Notes under the pieces: generated by a model
The model's input: only the letters and a program-made list of their open reading frames with translations
Told to the model about the DNA's origin: nothing
The model's database searches: none
Program-made: the position numbers and the translations under genes
Assembly (NCBI RefSeq): GCF_016887565.1
Contig: NZ_CP069396.1
Coordinates: forward strand, 1,887,001-1,951,000
Direction of reading: 5' to 3'
DNA: 64,000 nt
Source: Archangium violaceum
GTDB taxonomy: Bacteria; Myxococcota; Myxococcia; Myxococcales; Myxococcaceae
Shown here: in pieces, positions 50,822 to 59,835 of the stretch
Numbering within the stretch: the stretch's first letter is position 1
How the letters are laid out: every line of letters starts with the position of its first letter

Positions 50822-51514
50822 TCAGTTGAAGTAGATGATCAGCCCCAGCTTCGCCACCGGGCTGGTGAGGCTGAATGCCAGGGGCTTCGCGGTGATGCCC
50901 GGGGTGCTGGCCTCGTCGCGGATGAAGAGGGCCACGTCCCTCACCGACGCGAACCAGTAGCTGTACCCCACGGCGCCGAAGAGCGTCACGTAGCGCGACG
51001 GCGAGTACTCCAGCCCCAGGCTGCCGGTGACCTGGTTGTAGTCCAGCTCGCGGATGCCCGTGGCCACCGGGGTGGACTGGCCATGGAGCTGGCTCAGCAG
51101 CGCGCCATAGTCCGCCTTGAAGTAATGGCCGAAGCCGATGTCCACCCTGGGCGAGAGGAAGAGCTCGAAGGGGATGAACGTGAGGCCCCCTCGCACCCCG
51201 AAGCCCAGGCGGTTCCTCGAGGCCCCGGCGGTGACTCGCATCCGGCGCATCGGCTGGACGAGTGCCGAGAGCCCCAACCCCTCCGGCGCTCCTGCCTCCG
51301 CCACCACTCCGAACCGGGTCTTCCACGGCAGGGGTTCCTGTGTGTCGGGGTCGGAGGGCGTCACCGGGGTGGACTCGGTGCCCTCCGACTCCGAGGCCGG
51401 CATGTCCGCCTCCTCCTGCACCCGGGCCTGGGCGCCTGGCACCACCGCCAGTGTCAGCATGCAGGCGAGCGCGCGCGCGTAACGGGCACTCCTCGGATTG
51501 ACTGATGTGATCAT
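50822..51514 (-). CDS. predicted outer-membrane beta-barrel protein
   Basis: The start encodes MITSVNPRSARYARALACML with a signal peptide ending GAQA; GGAG lies upstream. The 230-residue product has an acidic Ser/Thr/Pro linker (about 33-60) followed by alternating amphipathic strands (RFGVVAEAGAPEGLGLSALV, SLGLEYSPSRYVTLFGAVGY) and a C-terminal LGLIIYFN ending in an aromatic-containing strand, as barrel proteins do. Translated just upstream of the lipoprotein at 50244. Confidence 0.75.
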   Translation of the reverse strand: MITSVNPRSARYARALACMLTLAVVPGAQARVQEEADMPASESEGTESTPVTPSDPDTQEPLPWKTRFGVVAEAGAPEGLGLSALVQPMRRMRVTAGASRNRLGFGVRGGLTFIPFELFLSPRVDIGFGHYFKADYGALLSQLHGQSTPVATGIRELDYNQVTGSLGLEYSPSRYVTLFGAVGYSYWFASVRDVALFIRDEASTPGITAKPLAFSLTSPVAKLGLIIYFN

Positions 51515-51717
51515 CGCTCCGTCCCCTCCGGGGCCACCCCGGTCCGGCGAAGAAGTCATGAAGGCACGAGGAAGTCACGAAGACACGGTTTCACCTCCTG
51601 GCAGGGCAGGCAGGCGCATGTGAAGCAGTGGGGGACTTCCCTCCGGGAGGGCTCGACCGATCGGTGGGGTCTGCTACGGTGTGTCGCCCGGGTGCATCCG
51701 GCCCCTGGAGTTGCTCG

Positions 51718-52632
51718 ATGCTCAAGAAGATCCTGCTCGCCTTCGCGGCCCTCGGGGGGCTCGTCCTCCTCGTGGGCCTCGTGCTGCCGTCGAAGTTCCG
51801 CGTCGAGCGCTCGACGACCATCAACGCTCCGCCCGAGGCGGTGTACGCCTTCGTGGCCAACGTCCAGCGCTGGCAGGACTGGTCCTCGTGGAACGTGAAG
51901 ACGTACCCGGGTACCCGGTGGGTGTTCGGCGGGACGGCAGTGGGCGTCGGCGCCGTGCGCAGCTGGAGCGGCGAGGACGTGGGCAGCGGCACCCTCTCCC
52001 TCACCGAGGCGGATCCCAAGACGGGCGTGGCCTATGACACCTCGGTGGATCGCGGCAGGTACCTCATGCACGGCCGCATCTCCCTCACCGCCATGGAGTC
52101 CGGCACCCGGGTGACCTGGGTGGACGAGGGGGACATCGGTGGCAACCCGTTCGCGCACTACGCCGTTCCCTTCATCAAGTCGAAGCTCGGGGCGCACCTC
52201 GAGGAGGGCCTCGCCAACCTGAAGAAGCAGCTGGAGTCGGGCCCGCCCCTGGCGGTCGAGGCGCCGCCCTCGCCGGCTTCCACTCCTCCAGGGGAGCAGG
52301 TCGCGGCGCCCTCGCAGCCGCCCGCTTCCGCGCAGCCGCCTCCCTCCCCGCTCGGGGAGGGCGCCGCGCCGGCCACTGGCTCCACGGATGGGGCGCAGGT
52401 GATCTCCCCGGATGGCTCGCAGGTGGCCGCTCCGGGCGAGACGGCCCCCACGCCGTCGGCCACGACTCCTCCCCCGGGTGAGCAGGCCCCGGCCTCGCCG
52501 AGCGAGGCGGCTCCCCTGGTCGAGCCGGCTCCCGCGCAGCCCGTTCCCGCGGGTGAGGCCGCGGTGGCTCCCACCTCGACTCCGGCTCCGGCGGCGGACG
52601 CGGGCATCGCCGAGCTGAAACGGGCGGGGTGA
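51718..52632 (+). CDS. membrane-anchored SRPBCC-fold protein with Pro/Ala-rich tail
   Basis: The 304-residue product has an N-terminal helix (MLKKILLAFAALGGLVLLVG), then an SRPBCC/polyketide-cyclase-like domain (about 28-175): VERSTTINAPPEAVYAFVAN, RWQDWSSWN, GTRVTWVDEGDIGGNPFAHY. The last 125 residues are disordered and made of Pro, Ala, Ser and Glu. One piece (PSPLGEG) is what a worn REP palindrome would encode. Ligand unknown. The next gene follows after 24 bp. Confidence 0.82.
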   Translation: MLKKILLAFAALGGLVLLVGLVLPSKFRVERSTTINAPPEAVYAFVANVQRWQDWSSWNVKTYPGTRWVFGGTAVGVGAVRSWSGEDVGSGTLSLTEADPKTGVAYDTSVDRGRYLMHGRISLTAMESGTRVTWVDEGDIGGNPFAHYAVPFIKSKLGAHLEEGLANLKKQLESGPPLAVEAPPSPASTPPGEQVAAPSQPPASAQPPPSPLGEGAAPATGSTDGAQVISPDGSQVAAPGETAPTPSATTPPPGEQAPASPSEAAPLVEPAPAQPVPAGEAAVAPTSTPAPAADAGIAELKRAG

Positions 52633-52656
52633 GGGCCGGGGCTCCCTCGCCACAGC

Positions 52657-53931
52657 ATGTCCGAGCGCGTGCGCACAGAGGTGTCTCCCCGCTCCAGCGA
52701 GCGCGGCCCCTCTCCTGAGGACGTGCGACGCCAGCTCGAGGGCCGGGTCGAGACTTTGGAGGCCGCGCATGCGCGCCATGCCCTCCTGGAATCGCTCCTG
52801 TCGGGCCGAAGGTGGAAGCGCCGCCTGCGCGCGCGGCCCGATGTCATCCCGGGCGTGTTGCGCCATGAGGCCGCGCTCGACGAGGCAGTGACTCGCATCC
52901 AGCGCCGCGCCCAGACGGACCGCTGGCCGGAGGAACTGCCGGTGCTCACCACCGTCCGCGACGTGCGGGGACTCCAGCGCCGGCTGGAGGCGCTCGTCCT
53001 TCAGCGGCTCGGTGAGCTGTCTCGCGTCTCCGGCACGCCTTCATTCGCGGAGGCGCTTGGCCGGCTCGAAGGGCTCGTCTTCCGGCCCATTCCCCTGGAG
53101 CTGGCAGCGGGCGAGGTGCGCCTGCTGGAGGGCCAGGCGATGAATGTGTGGGTCTGGCGCCGGATTCAAGCCCTGCTCATCCTGTGCATGCTGCTCGCCC
53201 GGTTCGACGGACACCCCGGGTCGATCGCGCTCCTGGTGTTGTTCATCGTCTACTCCGTCCATGGCGTGTCGCGCCCCGACAGGTACTGGCTCACCACCGA
53301 GCGGCTCGTGTGGCTGCCCCACGCGGGCGAGCCCGTGCAGGTTCCCCTGCGCTCCATCTCCGGGGACGGCATCCAGCTCAGGCTCGGCGGCGTGCACGTC
53401 GAGGGCGAGCGCAAGGTCCTCATCCAGGATCCGAAGCAGTTCCGGCTCCTCGCGGTCCTGCTGGAGATGCGACGCCAGCCGCCGCTGCTCGGGGTCGCGT
53501 CCGCCGAGCCCCTGGCCGACGTGGTCTGCTACGAGGCCACCCTCGAGGGCAGCTACTCCCAGGGCGGCTACGTGGTGCTCCGTCCCGGCTACGCCGCCTT
53601 CCTCCCGAAGGACCGGGGCATGGACGTGCTGCGGGCCATCCTCGGCACACGGCCCTCCTTCTTCGTGCGGCCACACGACATCCCCCTCATCATCGAGCAG
53701 CTCCGCTATCTGCCCTCGGAGGCCGCTTTCGATGCATGCGTGGAGCGCGCCGTGGCCGCCTCGGGTGGCGTGCGCTGGAGCGCGTGGGAGGCCCGCTATG
53801 ACTCCCACGCCCCGGTGTGGAAGATCCGCATCCTCTCCGCCGAACGGCCCCCGCGGTCGCTGAGCGGAAAGGTGGGCTGGAGCCAGCAGGCCACGGTCAG
53901 ACGGCTCCTGGCCGACTGGCCGAATCGCTGA
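52657..53931 (+). CDS. hypothetical membrane protein with PH-like segments
   Basis: The 424-residue product has a charged helical N-terminal third, two hydrophobic helices (IQALLILCMLLARF, IALLVLFIVYSVHGV, about 170-205), then DRYWLTTERLVWLPHAGEPV and VPLRSIS…IQLRLGG…VLIQDP. That is a bacterial PH-like strand pattern following paired transmembrane helices. A second similar block follows. No function can be given. Probably co-transcribed with the SRPBCC gene and separated from the eCIS genes by 161 bp without recognisable elements. Confidence 0.75.
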   Translation: MSERVRTEVSPRSSERGPSPEDVRRQLEGRVETLEAAHARHALLESLLSGRRWKRRLRARPDVIPGVLRHEAALDEAVTRIQRRAQTDRWPEELPVLTTVRDVRGLQRRLEALVLQRLGELSRVSGTPSFAEALGRLEGLVFRPIPLELAAGEVRLLEGQAMNVWVWRRIQALLILCMLLARFDGHPGSIALLVLFIVYSVHGVSRPDRYWLTTERLVWLPHAGEPVQVPLRSISGDGIQLRLGGVHVEGERKVLIQDPKQFRLLAVLLEMRRQPPLLGVASAEPLADVVCYEATLEGSYSQGGYVVLRPGYAAFLPKDRGMDVLRAILGTRPSFFVRPHDIPLIIEQLRYLPSEAAFDACVERAVAASGGVRWSAWEARYDSHAPVWKIRILSAERPPRSLSGKVGWSQQATVRRLLADWPNR

Positions 53932-54092
53932 GCCTCGCGCTCCTCCGCGACACCCGAGTGTCGGCGCACGGACGTCGCTCCCTCCCTGGAGCGCGATTCC
54001 CTGGACCCTGGCACATGCCCAGTCTCGCGGCGTCCCGATGAAGGGTGCGCGAGCCAACTCTCGAATACCCCGGAACCTCGGTGAAGGGGCCT

Positions 54093-54776
54093 ATGATCGA
54101 TGAAGTCGATCAGCGCATGAAGGACTGGGTGGGTCGAGTGCTCGGCGACGCGCCCATCTCCCTGGCCGTGCCGGACCGCGACAGCGTGGACCGGGGCGTG
54201 GGGCTCTATCTGCTGGAGCTGGGCCCGGCGCCTCCGCCCCGCACGTCGCGCCGGCCGCCGCTCCGGGTGTCGCTCTGCTACCTCGTCACCACGGGTGGGG
54301 AATCTCCGGAGCGTGCCCACCACCTGCTGGGCGAGCTCGTCTTCGCGGCGCTGGAGGAGCCGGACTTCGAGGTGGACCTCTCGCCCGTGCCGGTGCCGTT
54401 GTGGACGGCGCTGGGCGTGGCGCCCCGGCCCGCCTTCCGCCTGCGCGTGCCGCTGGAGCGCGAGCGCCCCATGCCGGCCGTTCCCCTCATCCGGGTGCCG
54501 CTCATCACCCGGGCGGTGCCGGCGACGGTGCTGCCGGGCCGTGTCGTGGGACCCGGCGACATTCCTATCGCGGATGCGCTGGTGGCGCTGCCGTCCATGG
54601 GACTGAGCGTGCGCACCGACGCGAAGGGCCGTTTCCGCTTCGCCTCGGTGCCCTCCGATACGCCGCTCGGACGGCTGGAGGTGCGTGCGAAGGGTGCAGT
54701 GCTCGCGGTGCGTACCGAGGAGCTCCCCACCGAGGAGGGAGCGCTGTTGGTGCGCCTGCCGTTGAAGGAGGGCTGA
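54093..54776 (+). CDS. eCIS Pvc16-like cap protein with carboxypeptidase-regulatory-like domain
   Basis: I start it at ATG 54093 (AAGGGG upstream). The 227-residue product begins MIDEVDQRMKDWVGRVLGD, then LYLLELGPAPP, RVSLCYLVTT and LLGELVFAALEEPDFEVDL, the Pvc16/Afp16 (DUF4255) N-domain order. That protein caps the tube and sheath of extracellular contractile injection systems. Residues about 165-220 add a CarboxypepD_reg-like beta-sandwich (GRVVGPGDIPIADALVALPS, VRTDAKGRFRFASVP), which is not part of the minimal family. It is the first gene of the cluster, ending one base before the sheath gene. Confidence 0.82.
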   Translation: MIDEVDQRMKDWVGRVLGDAPISLAVPDRDSVDRGVGLYLLELGPAPPPRTSRRPPLRVSLCYLVTTGGESPERAHHLLGELVFAALEEPDFEVDLSPVPVPLWTALGVAPRPAFRLRVPLERERPMPAVPLIRVPLITRAVPATVLPGRVVGPGDIPIADALVALPSMGLSVRTDAKGRFRFASVPSDTPLGRLEVRAKGAVLAVRTEELPTEEGALLVRLPLKEG

Positions 54777-54777
54777 C

Positions 54778-55989
54778 GTGGCGACGAGTTACCTGACACC
54801 CGGCATCTACGTGGAGGAGGTGTCCACCGGAGCGAAGCCCCTGGAGGCGGTGGGGACGAGCACGGTGGGCTTCGTGGGGAGGGCCCCCAACCCCGGCGTG
54901 CGCCAGCACGAGGCCGTGCTCATCCGCAACTGGTCGGAGTTCCTCAAGGTGTTCGCCCAGGGCAAGGACGTGAAGAGCACGCCCCTGGCCCTGGCCGTGT
55001 ACGGCTTCTTCCAGAACGGAGGGACGCGCTGCTTCGTCGTCAACATCGGAGACGGCCAGCGCCTCGCGGGCGGCGTGCAGCGCCGGGAGGGGTTGGACGT
55101 GCTGCGCGAGGTGGACGAGGTGGCCATCGTCGCGGCGCCCGGCTTCACCGGACCGGACGACTACGATGCGCTGCTCACGCACGCCGAGCAGATGCAGGAC
55201 CGCGTGGCGGTGCTGGACGCGCCCGAGGACGCCACCGTCGAGCAGCTGTGCGAGGTGGCGACGGTCTCGCTTCCATCGGCGGGCGGGGAGGGGGCACCGG
55301 GCCCGCGCCGCTCCAAGGGCGTGCGGGCACGGGCCTCGAAGTACGGCGCGTACTACTACCCGTGGATCTCCATGTACGACCCGTTCGAGCGCGAGAAGAA
55401 GCTCGTGAACGTGCCGCCGTCGGGGCACATCGCGGGCATCTACGCACGGGTGGACGGGCTGCGCGGGGTGCACAAGGCGCCAGCCAATGAGATCGTCCGC
55501 GCGGCGGACGGGTTGCCCGTGCAGGTGACACGCGAGGACCAGGGCGTGCTCAACCAGTGCGGCGTCAACTGCATCCGCATCTTCCGCGAGGGCATCAAAG
55601 TGTGGGGCGCGCGGACGCTGTCGGACGACCCGGAGTGGCGCTACCTGAACGTGCGCCGCCTGTTCAACATGGTGGAGGAGACCATCGGGCAGGGGACGCG
55701 CTGGGTGGTGTTCGAGCCGAACGACATGTCGACGCGGCGCTCGGTGGAGCGCGACGTGGGCGCCTTCCTGAAGCGGCTGTGGCGCGACGGCGCGCTGGTG
55801 GGCCGCACGGAGCGGGAAGCGTACTTCGTGAAGTGTGACGACGAGACGAACCCGCCCGAGGTGGTGGACGCGGGGCAGCTGGTCGCCGTCATCGGAATCG
55901 CGCCGGTGAAGCCGGCCGAGTTCATCATCTTCCGCATCGGCCAGTACGCGGGCGGTGCGGAGCGGGCGGAGGAGGCTGGCCGTGGCTGA
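54778..55989 (+). CDS. contractile sheath protein (eCIS)
   Basis: The 403-residue product begins VATSYLTPGIYVEEVSTGAK, the conserved N-terminal start of phage-type sheath proteins, with GFVGRAPN, AVYGFFQNGGTRCFVVNI, then C-terminal WRYLNVRRLFNMVEETIGQG and FEPNDMSTRRSVERDVGAFL, which form the handshake between subunits. It is shorter than the 450-500-residue Afp/PVC sheaths. Only one sheath gene is present, against three in PVC/Afp. GTG start; its stop lies within the start region of the tube gene. Confidence 0.93.
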   Translation: MATSYLTPGIYVEEVSTGAKPLEAVGTSTVGFVGRAPNPGVRQHEAVLIRNWSEFLKVFAQGKDVKSTPLALAVYGFFQNGGTRCFVVNIGDGQRLAGGVQRREGLDVLREVDEVAIVAAPGFTGPDDYDALLTHAEQMQDRVAVLDAPEDATVEQLCEVATVSLPSAGGEGAPGPRRSKGVRARASKYGAYYYPWISMYDPFEREKKLVNVPPSGHIAGIYARVDGLRGVHKAPANEIVRAADGLPVQVTREDQGVLNQCGVNCIRIFREGIKVWGARTLSDDPEWRYLNVRRLFNMVEETIGQGTRWVVFEPNDMSTRRSVERDVGAFLKRLWRDGALVGRTEREAYFVKCDDETNPPEVVDAGQLVAVIGIAPVKPAEFIIFRIGQYAGGAERAEEAGRG

Positions 55990-56470
55990 TCCCAAGGAGG
56001 CACAGACCCCACCCCCGGCGCAGGAGGGGGCCCAGCCGGGAACGCAGCCGGAGCTGCTGCGTGGATACAACTTCCGGATGGACATCAATGGCGTGAGCCA
56101 GGCGCGCTTCACCGAGTGCCAGGGGCTGGAGGTGAAGGTGGAGGCACTGCGCTTCCGCGAGGGAGGCGCGGGGCCGGTGGTCCGGCGGCTGGCCGGGCCC
56201 GTGTCCTACGGCGACGTCACCCTGCGCTACGGGCTGACCACCTCGCGCGAGCTGTGGAACTGGTTCATGGAATCGGTGAACGGCGTGCCGACGCGGCAGA
56301 ACGTCTCCATCATGATGACGGGGCCGGACGGAATCACGGAGGTGTTCCGCTGGAACCTGGTGGATGCCTGGCCCTCGCAGTGGAGAGGGGCGCCGCTGGA
56401 TGCGCTCGGGCAGATGGTGGCGATCGAGTCCCTCACGCTGGTCTTCGAGTCCATCAACCGTGGCGGATGA
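55982..56470 (+). CDS. inner tube protein (eCIS, gp19-like)
   Basis: The 162-residue product starts at GTG 55982 (GGAGG upstream), overlapping the sheath gene by 8 bp. After a Pro-rich leader it has the tube signature YNFRMDINGVSQARFTECQG, LEVKVEALRFREGG, and then the RYGLTTSRELWNWF core. Hexamers would stack to form the Hcp-like tube carrying cargo. A single tube gene is seen, where PVC/Afp have two. Confidence 0.92.
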   Translation: MADPKEAQTPPPAQEGAQPGTQPELLRGYNFRMDINGVSQARFTECQGLEVKVEALRFREGGAGPVVRRLAGPVSYGDVTLRYGLTTSRELWNWFMESVNGVPTRQNVSIMMTGPDGITEVFRWNLVDAWPSQWRGAPLDALGQMVAIESLTLVFESINRGG

Positions 56471-57578
56471 AGCTGCCAGCAGGAGCCGGGGGAGCGCCCT
56501 GGTCCACGCGGTGGCGCGGTGGGTGAAGGGCTGGGCGGAGTCCGTCCTGGAGTCAGCCGGAGCGCCCGTGGAAGACTCCCTCTCCCTCCGGGAGAGGGCT
56601 GGGGTGAGGGTACCCGTCCCGCCGTCTTCCCACCTGGAGACAGGAGGCCCGCCCGAGCACTGGCTGCGACTCATGCAGGCGACGCGGAGGGGACCTCCGG
56701 CGGATTGGGTGGAGCGCGTGCGGCGGGGTGCGCCGCACCTGCTCGAGGGACTGGAGCTGGAGGGCGAGCAGCCGGAGCGGCCGGAGCCGACGAAGCCTGT
56801 CGCCGCCGTCGAGCCTTCCCGGACGCAATCGAAGCCCGTCGTTCCCGCGATGCCCGGGCTCCGGTTCCGACCGCGCGTCCGCCCGGAAGAGAAAGCCGTG
56901 CCGTCACGGAGAGCACCGGAGGTGCGCCCGTCGGAACCACCCGCTCCCCATCTCCCGGGGCCGGGTGCGTCCTGGCCGGTGAATCCGATGCGGTTCGCGG
57001 AATCTCGGACGGAGGCGCGCGCGGTCTCGTTCAAGGCGCCTCGTGCGCCCGCCCCACCATCCTCCACCGCACCACGCCCTGGCGTGCTCCTTCCCTCGGG
57101 CCACCCTCCACGCGAGAGCCCGGGTCGCCCATTCCAGGGACACACCGCACCGGAGACACGCTCCACGGGCACACGTCAGCCCGTGCGCTCCACCCGGCCG
57201 AGAGCACTCCCTCTGCGACCCCTCCCCGAGACACCCATCCCCACGGAACGCCCGGGTTCCGAGTCCTTCCACGGACCACGTCTGGGCTCGCACGGCCAAC
57301 CGTTGCCCGCCTCGCCGCGAATCCCTCCACGAGGCACGAATCCATCGCCGGTGACTCGCTCCTCTCCACTCTCACCGCCAGGGTTGGAGCCACAGGAGCC
57401 TCCGCGCGCTCGCGAGAGGCGCGTGACGGAGACGCTTTTCCCGCCCGAGCCCACCGAGGTTTCCCGCCCATGGCCGGAGCCACCGGCGCTCCCATCCATC
57501 GAACCCACCGATCCGCTGGCCGTGCTCCGAGACTGGGAGCGGCTGCGCCGGTTGGAGCGTGAACAGCGAGGAGAGTGA
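56460..57578 (+). CDS. proline-rich eCIS protein of unknown function
   Basis: The GTG at 56460 overlaps the tube gene by 11 bp and the stop overlaps the LysM gene, so this is a translated member of the operon. The 372-residue product has a short folded start (HAVARWVKGWAESVLESAG) and a middle piece HWLRLMQATRRGPPADWVER. About 220 residues rich in Pro, Arg, Ser and Thr follow, with a helical end DPLAVLRDWERLRRLEREQR. It occupies the Pvc6 slot between tube and LysM genes but is much longer. Residues about 40-52 (DSLSLRERAGVRV) are encoded by a REP palindrome. Function unknown; a flexible adaptor is possible. Confidence 0.75.
   Translation: MADEAASRSRGSALVHAVARWVKGWAESVLESAGAPVEDSLSLRERAGVRVPVPPSSHLETGGPPEHWLRLMQATRRGPPADWVERVRRGAPHLLEGLELEGEQPERPEPTKPVAAVEPSRTQSKPVVPAMPGLRFRPRVRPEEKAVPSRRAPEVRPSEPPAPHLPGPGASWPVNPMRFAESRTEARAVSFKAPRAPAPPSSTAPRPGVLLPSGHPPRESPGRPFQGHTAPETRSTGTRQPVRSTRPRALPLRPLPETPIPTERPGSESFHGPRLGSHGQPLPASPRIPPRGTNPSPVTRSSPLSPPGLEPQEPPRARERRVTETLFPPEPTEVSRPWPEPPALPSIEPTDPLAVLRDWERLRRLEREQRGE
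56576..56611. repeat. REP-type palindrome, copy D, inside a coding sequence
   Basis: CTCCCTCTCCCTCCGGGAGA followed by GGGCTGGGGTGAGGGT matches the intergenic copies at 9972, 48671 and 48810. It is translated in frame within the proline-rich eCIS gene. Confidence 0.8.
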
Positions 57579-58318
57579 TGGAGCGCGTGGCCTTCCTCAT
57601 CGAGCCCGAGGGCACCCGGTTGGGAGCGTTGCTCAACCCGGAGACGCTGGTGATGCGCCGGACGGCGGGCGTGCGGCCGCGGAGGGCACCCGGTGGCCTG
57701 CTCACGGGCGTGGGGCTGACGGACGACCCACTGCTCTTCACGGGAGGCGGCACCACCGAGCTCGAGCTGCAGCTCCTCTTCGACGTGACGCTGGCGGGCT
57801 CCACGGTGACGTCGGAAGACGTGAGGGATTTGACGCGCCCGCTGTGGCAGCTCGCGGAGAACGCGCATGCCGAGGACGGCTACGGCCGCCCCTCACTGAT
57901 GCGCGTCGTGTGGGGCAAGGTCCTGAACATGTCGTGCGTGGTGGCCTCGGTGGCGGAGCGGCTCGAGCACTTCACGCTCACTGGCTCGCCCCGGCGCTCC
58001 TGGCTCTCGCTGCGCCTGCTGCGCGTGGAGGAGGACGTGGCCCAGCAGGCCGAGGCCCCTCGTGTCCCCACCGACGGCATCACGGCCGAGGCCGTGGCGG
58101 CGGGACTTCCCCCCGAGTCCTTCGACAACCTGCCCATCATCGGGGGGCCGGAGCCGGGCTCTGGGCAGCGCCTGGATGAGATCGCCTGGGAGCGCTACAG
58201 GGACCCCTCGATGTGGAGGCTCATCGCCTCGCTCAACGGCATCGACGACCCGATGCACCTGGACACGGGCACGGTGCTGCGCCTGCCACCGGCCTCGGCG
58301 CTTCGGAGGGGAACATGA
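57578..58318 (+). CDS. LysM-containing baseplate protein (Pvc7/Afp7-like)
   Basis: The 246-residue product (ATG 57578; a GTG one codon earlier is possible) has the gp53-like N-domain seen in Afp7 (VAFLIEPEGTRLGALLNPET, FTGGGTTELELQLLFDVTLA) and a C-terminal LysM (LDEIAWERYRDPSMWRLIAS, LDTGTVLRLP). It links the tube to the baseplate hub. The stop overlaps the ATG of the spike gene. Confidence 0.88.
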   Translation: MERVAFLIEPEGTRLGALLNPETLVMRRTAGVRPRRAPGGLLTGVGLTDDPLLFTGGGTTELELQLLFDVTLAGSTVTSEDVRDLTRPLWQLAENAHAEDGYGRPSLMRVVWGKVLNMSCVVASVAERLEHFTLTGSPRRSWLSLRLLRVEEDVAQQAEAPRVPTDGITAEAVAAGLPPESFDNLPIIGGPEPGSGQRLDEIAWERYRDPSMWRLIASLNGIDDPMHLDTGTVLRLPPASALRRGT

Positions 58319-59835
58319 GGTCCGTCCGAGGCTTGCCCGAGCTGCGCGTGGAGGTGGGCGGGACGCCCCTGTCCAACGAGGAGCTGCGCGCCCTGGAATC
58401 GGTACGCGTCCAGCGGCGCCTGTCGCTCCCGACGCAGTGCGAGCTCACCTTCACGGATCCGAAGGGCCCGCTGGCCACGCGGGGCCTGCCACCGGGGAGC
58501 ACGCTGCGCATCGCGGTGGCCGCCCGTCGCGAGCCGCTCTTCGTGGGAGAGGTGACGGCCGTGGAGTACGTCCATGGCGCCGCCGGCTCGCGACAGGTGC
58601 GCGTCCGGGGCTACGACCTGCTCCACCGCCTGCGCAAGCGGCAGCCGGTGCGGGCGCACGTGCAGGTGTCGTTGCGGGACCTGGCGCGCGAGCTGGTGTC
58701 GGAGCTCGGCCTCTCCGTCGAGGACTCCGAGCCCGGTCCGCTCTGGCGCCACCTCATCCAGCACGGACAGTCGGACCTGGAGTTCCTCGTGGAGAGGGCG
58801 GAGCGCTGTGGCCTGTGGCTGGTGTTGGAGGAGGGCGTGCTGCGCCTGCTGTCCCTGGAGGGAGAGGGAGAGCCCGTGCCGCTGGTGCTGGGCGAGTCGC
58901 TGCTGGAGGCCCACGTGGAGGTGAACGGGGACCCCGCGTGCCGCTCGGTGTCCTCGGCGGGGTGGAACCCGCTGCAGGCGGAGATGAACAAGGCCAGCGT
59001 CTCCGAGGGCCGCGTGGGCCGGCGGGTGGAGGCCTCCGTGCCACCGGAGCGCGTGGGGGGCAGTGGCGAGCGCGCCCTCGTCAACGAGAGCACCGAGGGC
59101 ACCGCGCACGCCGAGGCCCTGGCCCGCGCGGAGCTGGACCACCGGCTGGCCCGCGAGGTGGTGTTCACCGGCATCGCGGAGGGAGACCCGCGGCTGCGCC
59201 CGGGAGCGCGCGTGGACCTGCGGGGCGTGGTGCCGGTGGTGGCGGGGCGGTACGTCCTCACCTCCGTGACGCACACCCTGGATGCGCGGCACGGCTTCAT
59301 CTCCGAGCTCTCCTCGGAGCCGCCTCCGCGCCGGGCCCGCTCGCGTGCCTCCTCGGTGGTGCCGGGCGTGGTGAGCCGGGTGGACGACCCGGACCACAAG
59401 GGGCGCGTCCGCGTCTCGCTGCCCACCTGCGGCGATGTGGAGACGGACTGGATGCAGGTGCTCTGCGCGGGCGCCGGGGCGGGCAAGGGCCTGGTGATGC
59501 TGCCGGACGTGGGGGACACGGTGCTGCTCGTCCTCTCGGAGGAGGACCCGGCACAGGGCGTGGTGGTGGGGGGCCTCTACGGCACGAGCGGACCGCCGGA
59601 CGCGGGCGTCTCCGGCTCGGGCGTGAGCCGCTTCAACCTGCTCACCCCCGGGGGGCTCAAGCTGCGCTTCAACGACGAGACCCGCACGCTCCGGCTGGAG
59701 GACCAGGCGGGCAGCTACCTGCAGCTGTCTCCCCACGTCGTCCGCCTGCATGCCGAGACGGCGCTCGAGATCGAAGCCCCCGGCAAGTCCGTCACGATCG
59801 AAGCGGCGACCATCGATTTCCGGAGGAGAGGCTGA
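58315..59835 (+). CDS. VgrG/gp5-gp27-like spike protein (Pvc8-like)
   Basis: The 506-residue product has gp27-like domains (GDVRVRGYDLLHRLRKR-type segment, ISLRDLARELVSELGL-type, HGQSDLEFLVERAERCGLWL) and a gp5 OB-fold (VPGVVSRVDDPDHKGRVRVS…ETDWMQVL…VGDTVLLVLSEEDP, about 345-425). It ends in a beta-helical needle (RFNDETRTLRLEDQAGSYLQ, ALEIEAPGKSVTIEA). Trimers form the central spike and carry the PAAR-like tip. ATG 58315 overlaps the preceding stop. Confidence 0.9.
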   Translation: MRSVRGLPELRVEVGGTPLSNEELRALESVRVQRRLSLPTQCELTFTDPKGPLATRGLPPGSTLRIAVAARREPLFVGEVTAVEYVHGAAGSRQVRVRGYDLLHRLRKRQPVRAHVQVSLRDLARELVSELGLSVEDSEPGPLWRHLIQHGQSDLEFLVERAERCGLWLVLEEGVLRLLSLEGEGEPVPLVLGESLLEAHVEVNGDPACRSVSSAGWNPLQAEMNKASVSEGRVGRRVEASVPPERVGGSGERALVNESTEGTAHAEALARAELDHRLAREVVFTGIAEGDPRLRPGARVDLRGVVPVVAGRYVLTSVTHTLDARHGFISELSSEPPPRRARSRASSVVPGVVSRVDDPDHKGRVRVSLPTCGDVETDWMQVLCAGAGAGKGLVMLPDVGDTVLLVLSEEDPAQGVVVGGLYGTSGPPDAGVSGSGVSRFNLLTPGGLKLRFNDETRTLRLEDQAGSYLQLSPHVVRLHAETALEIEAPGKSVTIEAATIDFRRRG

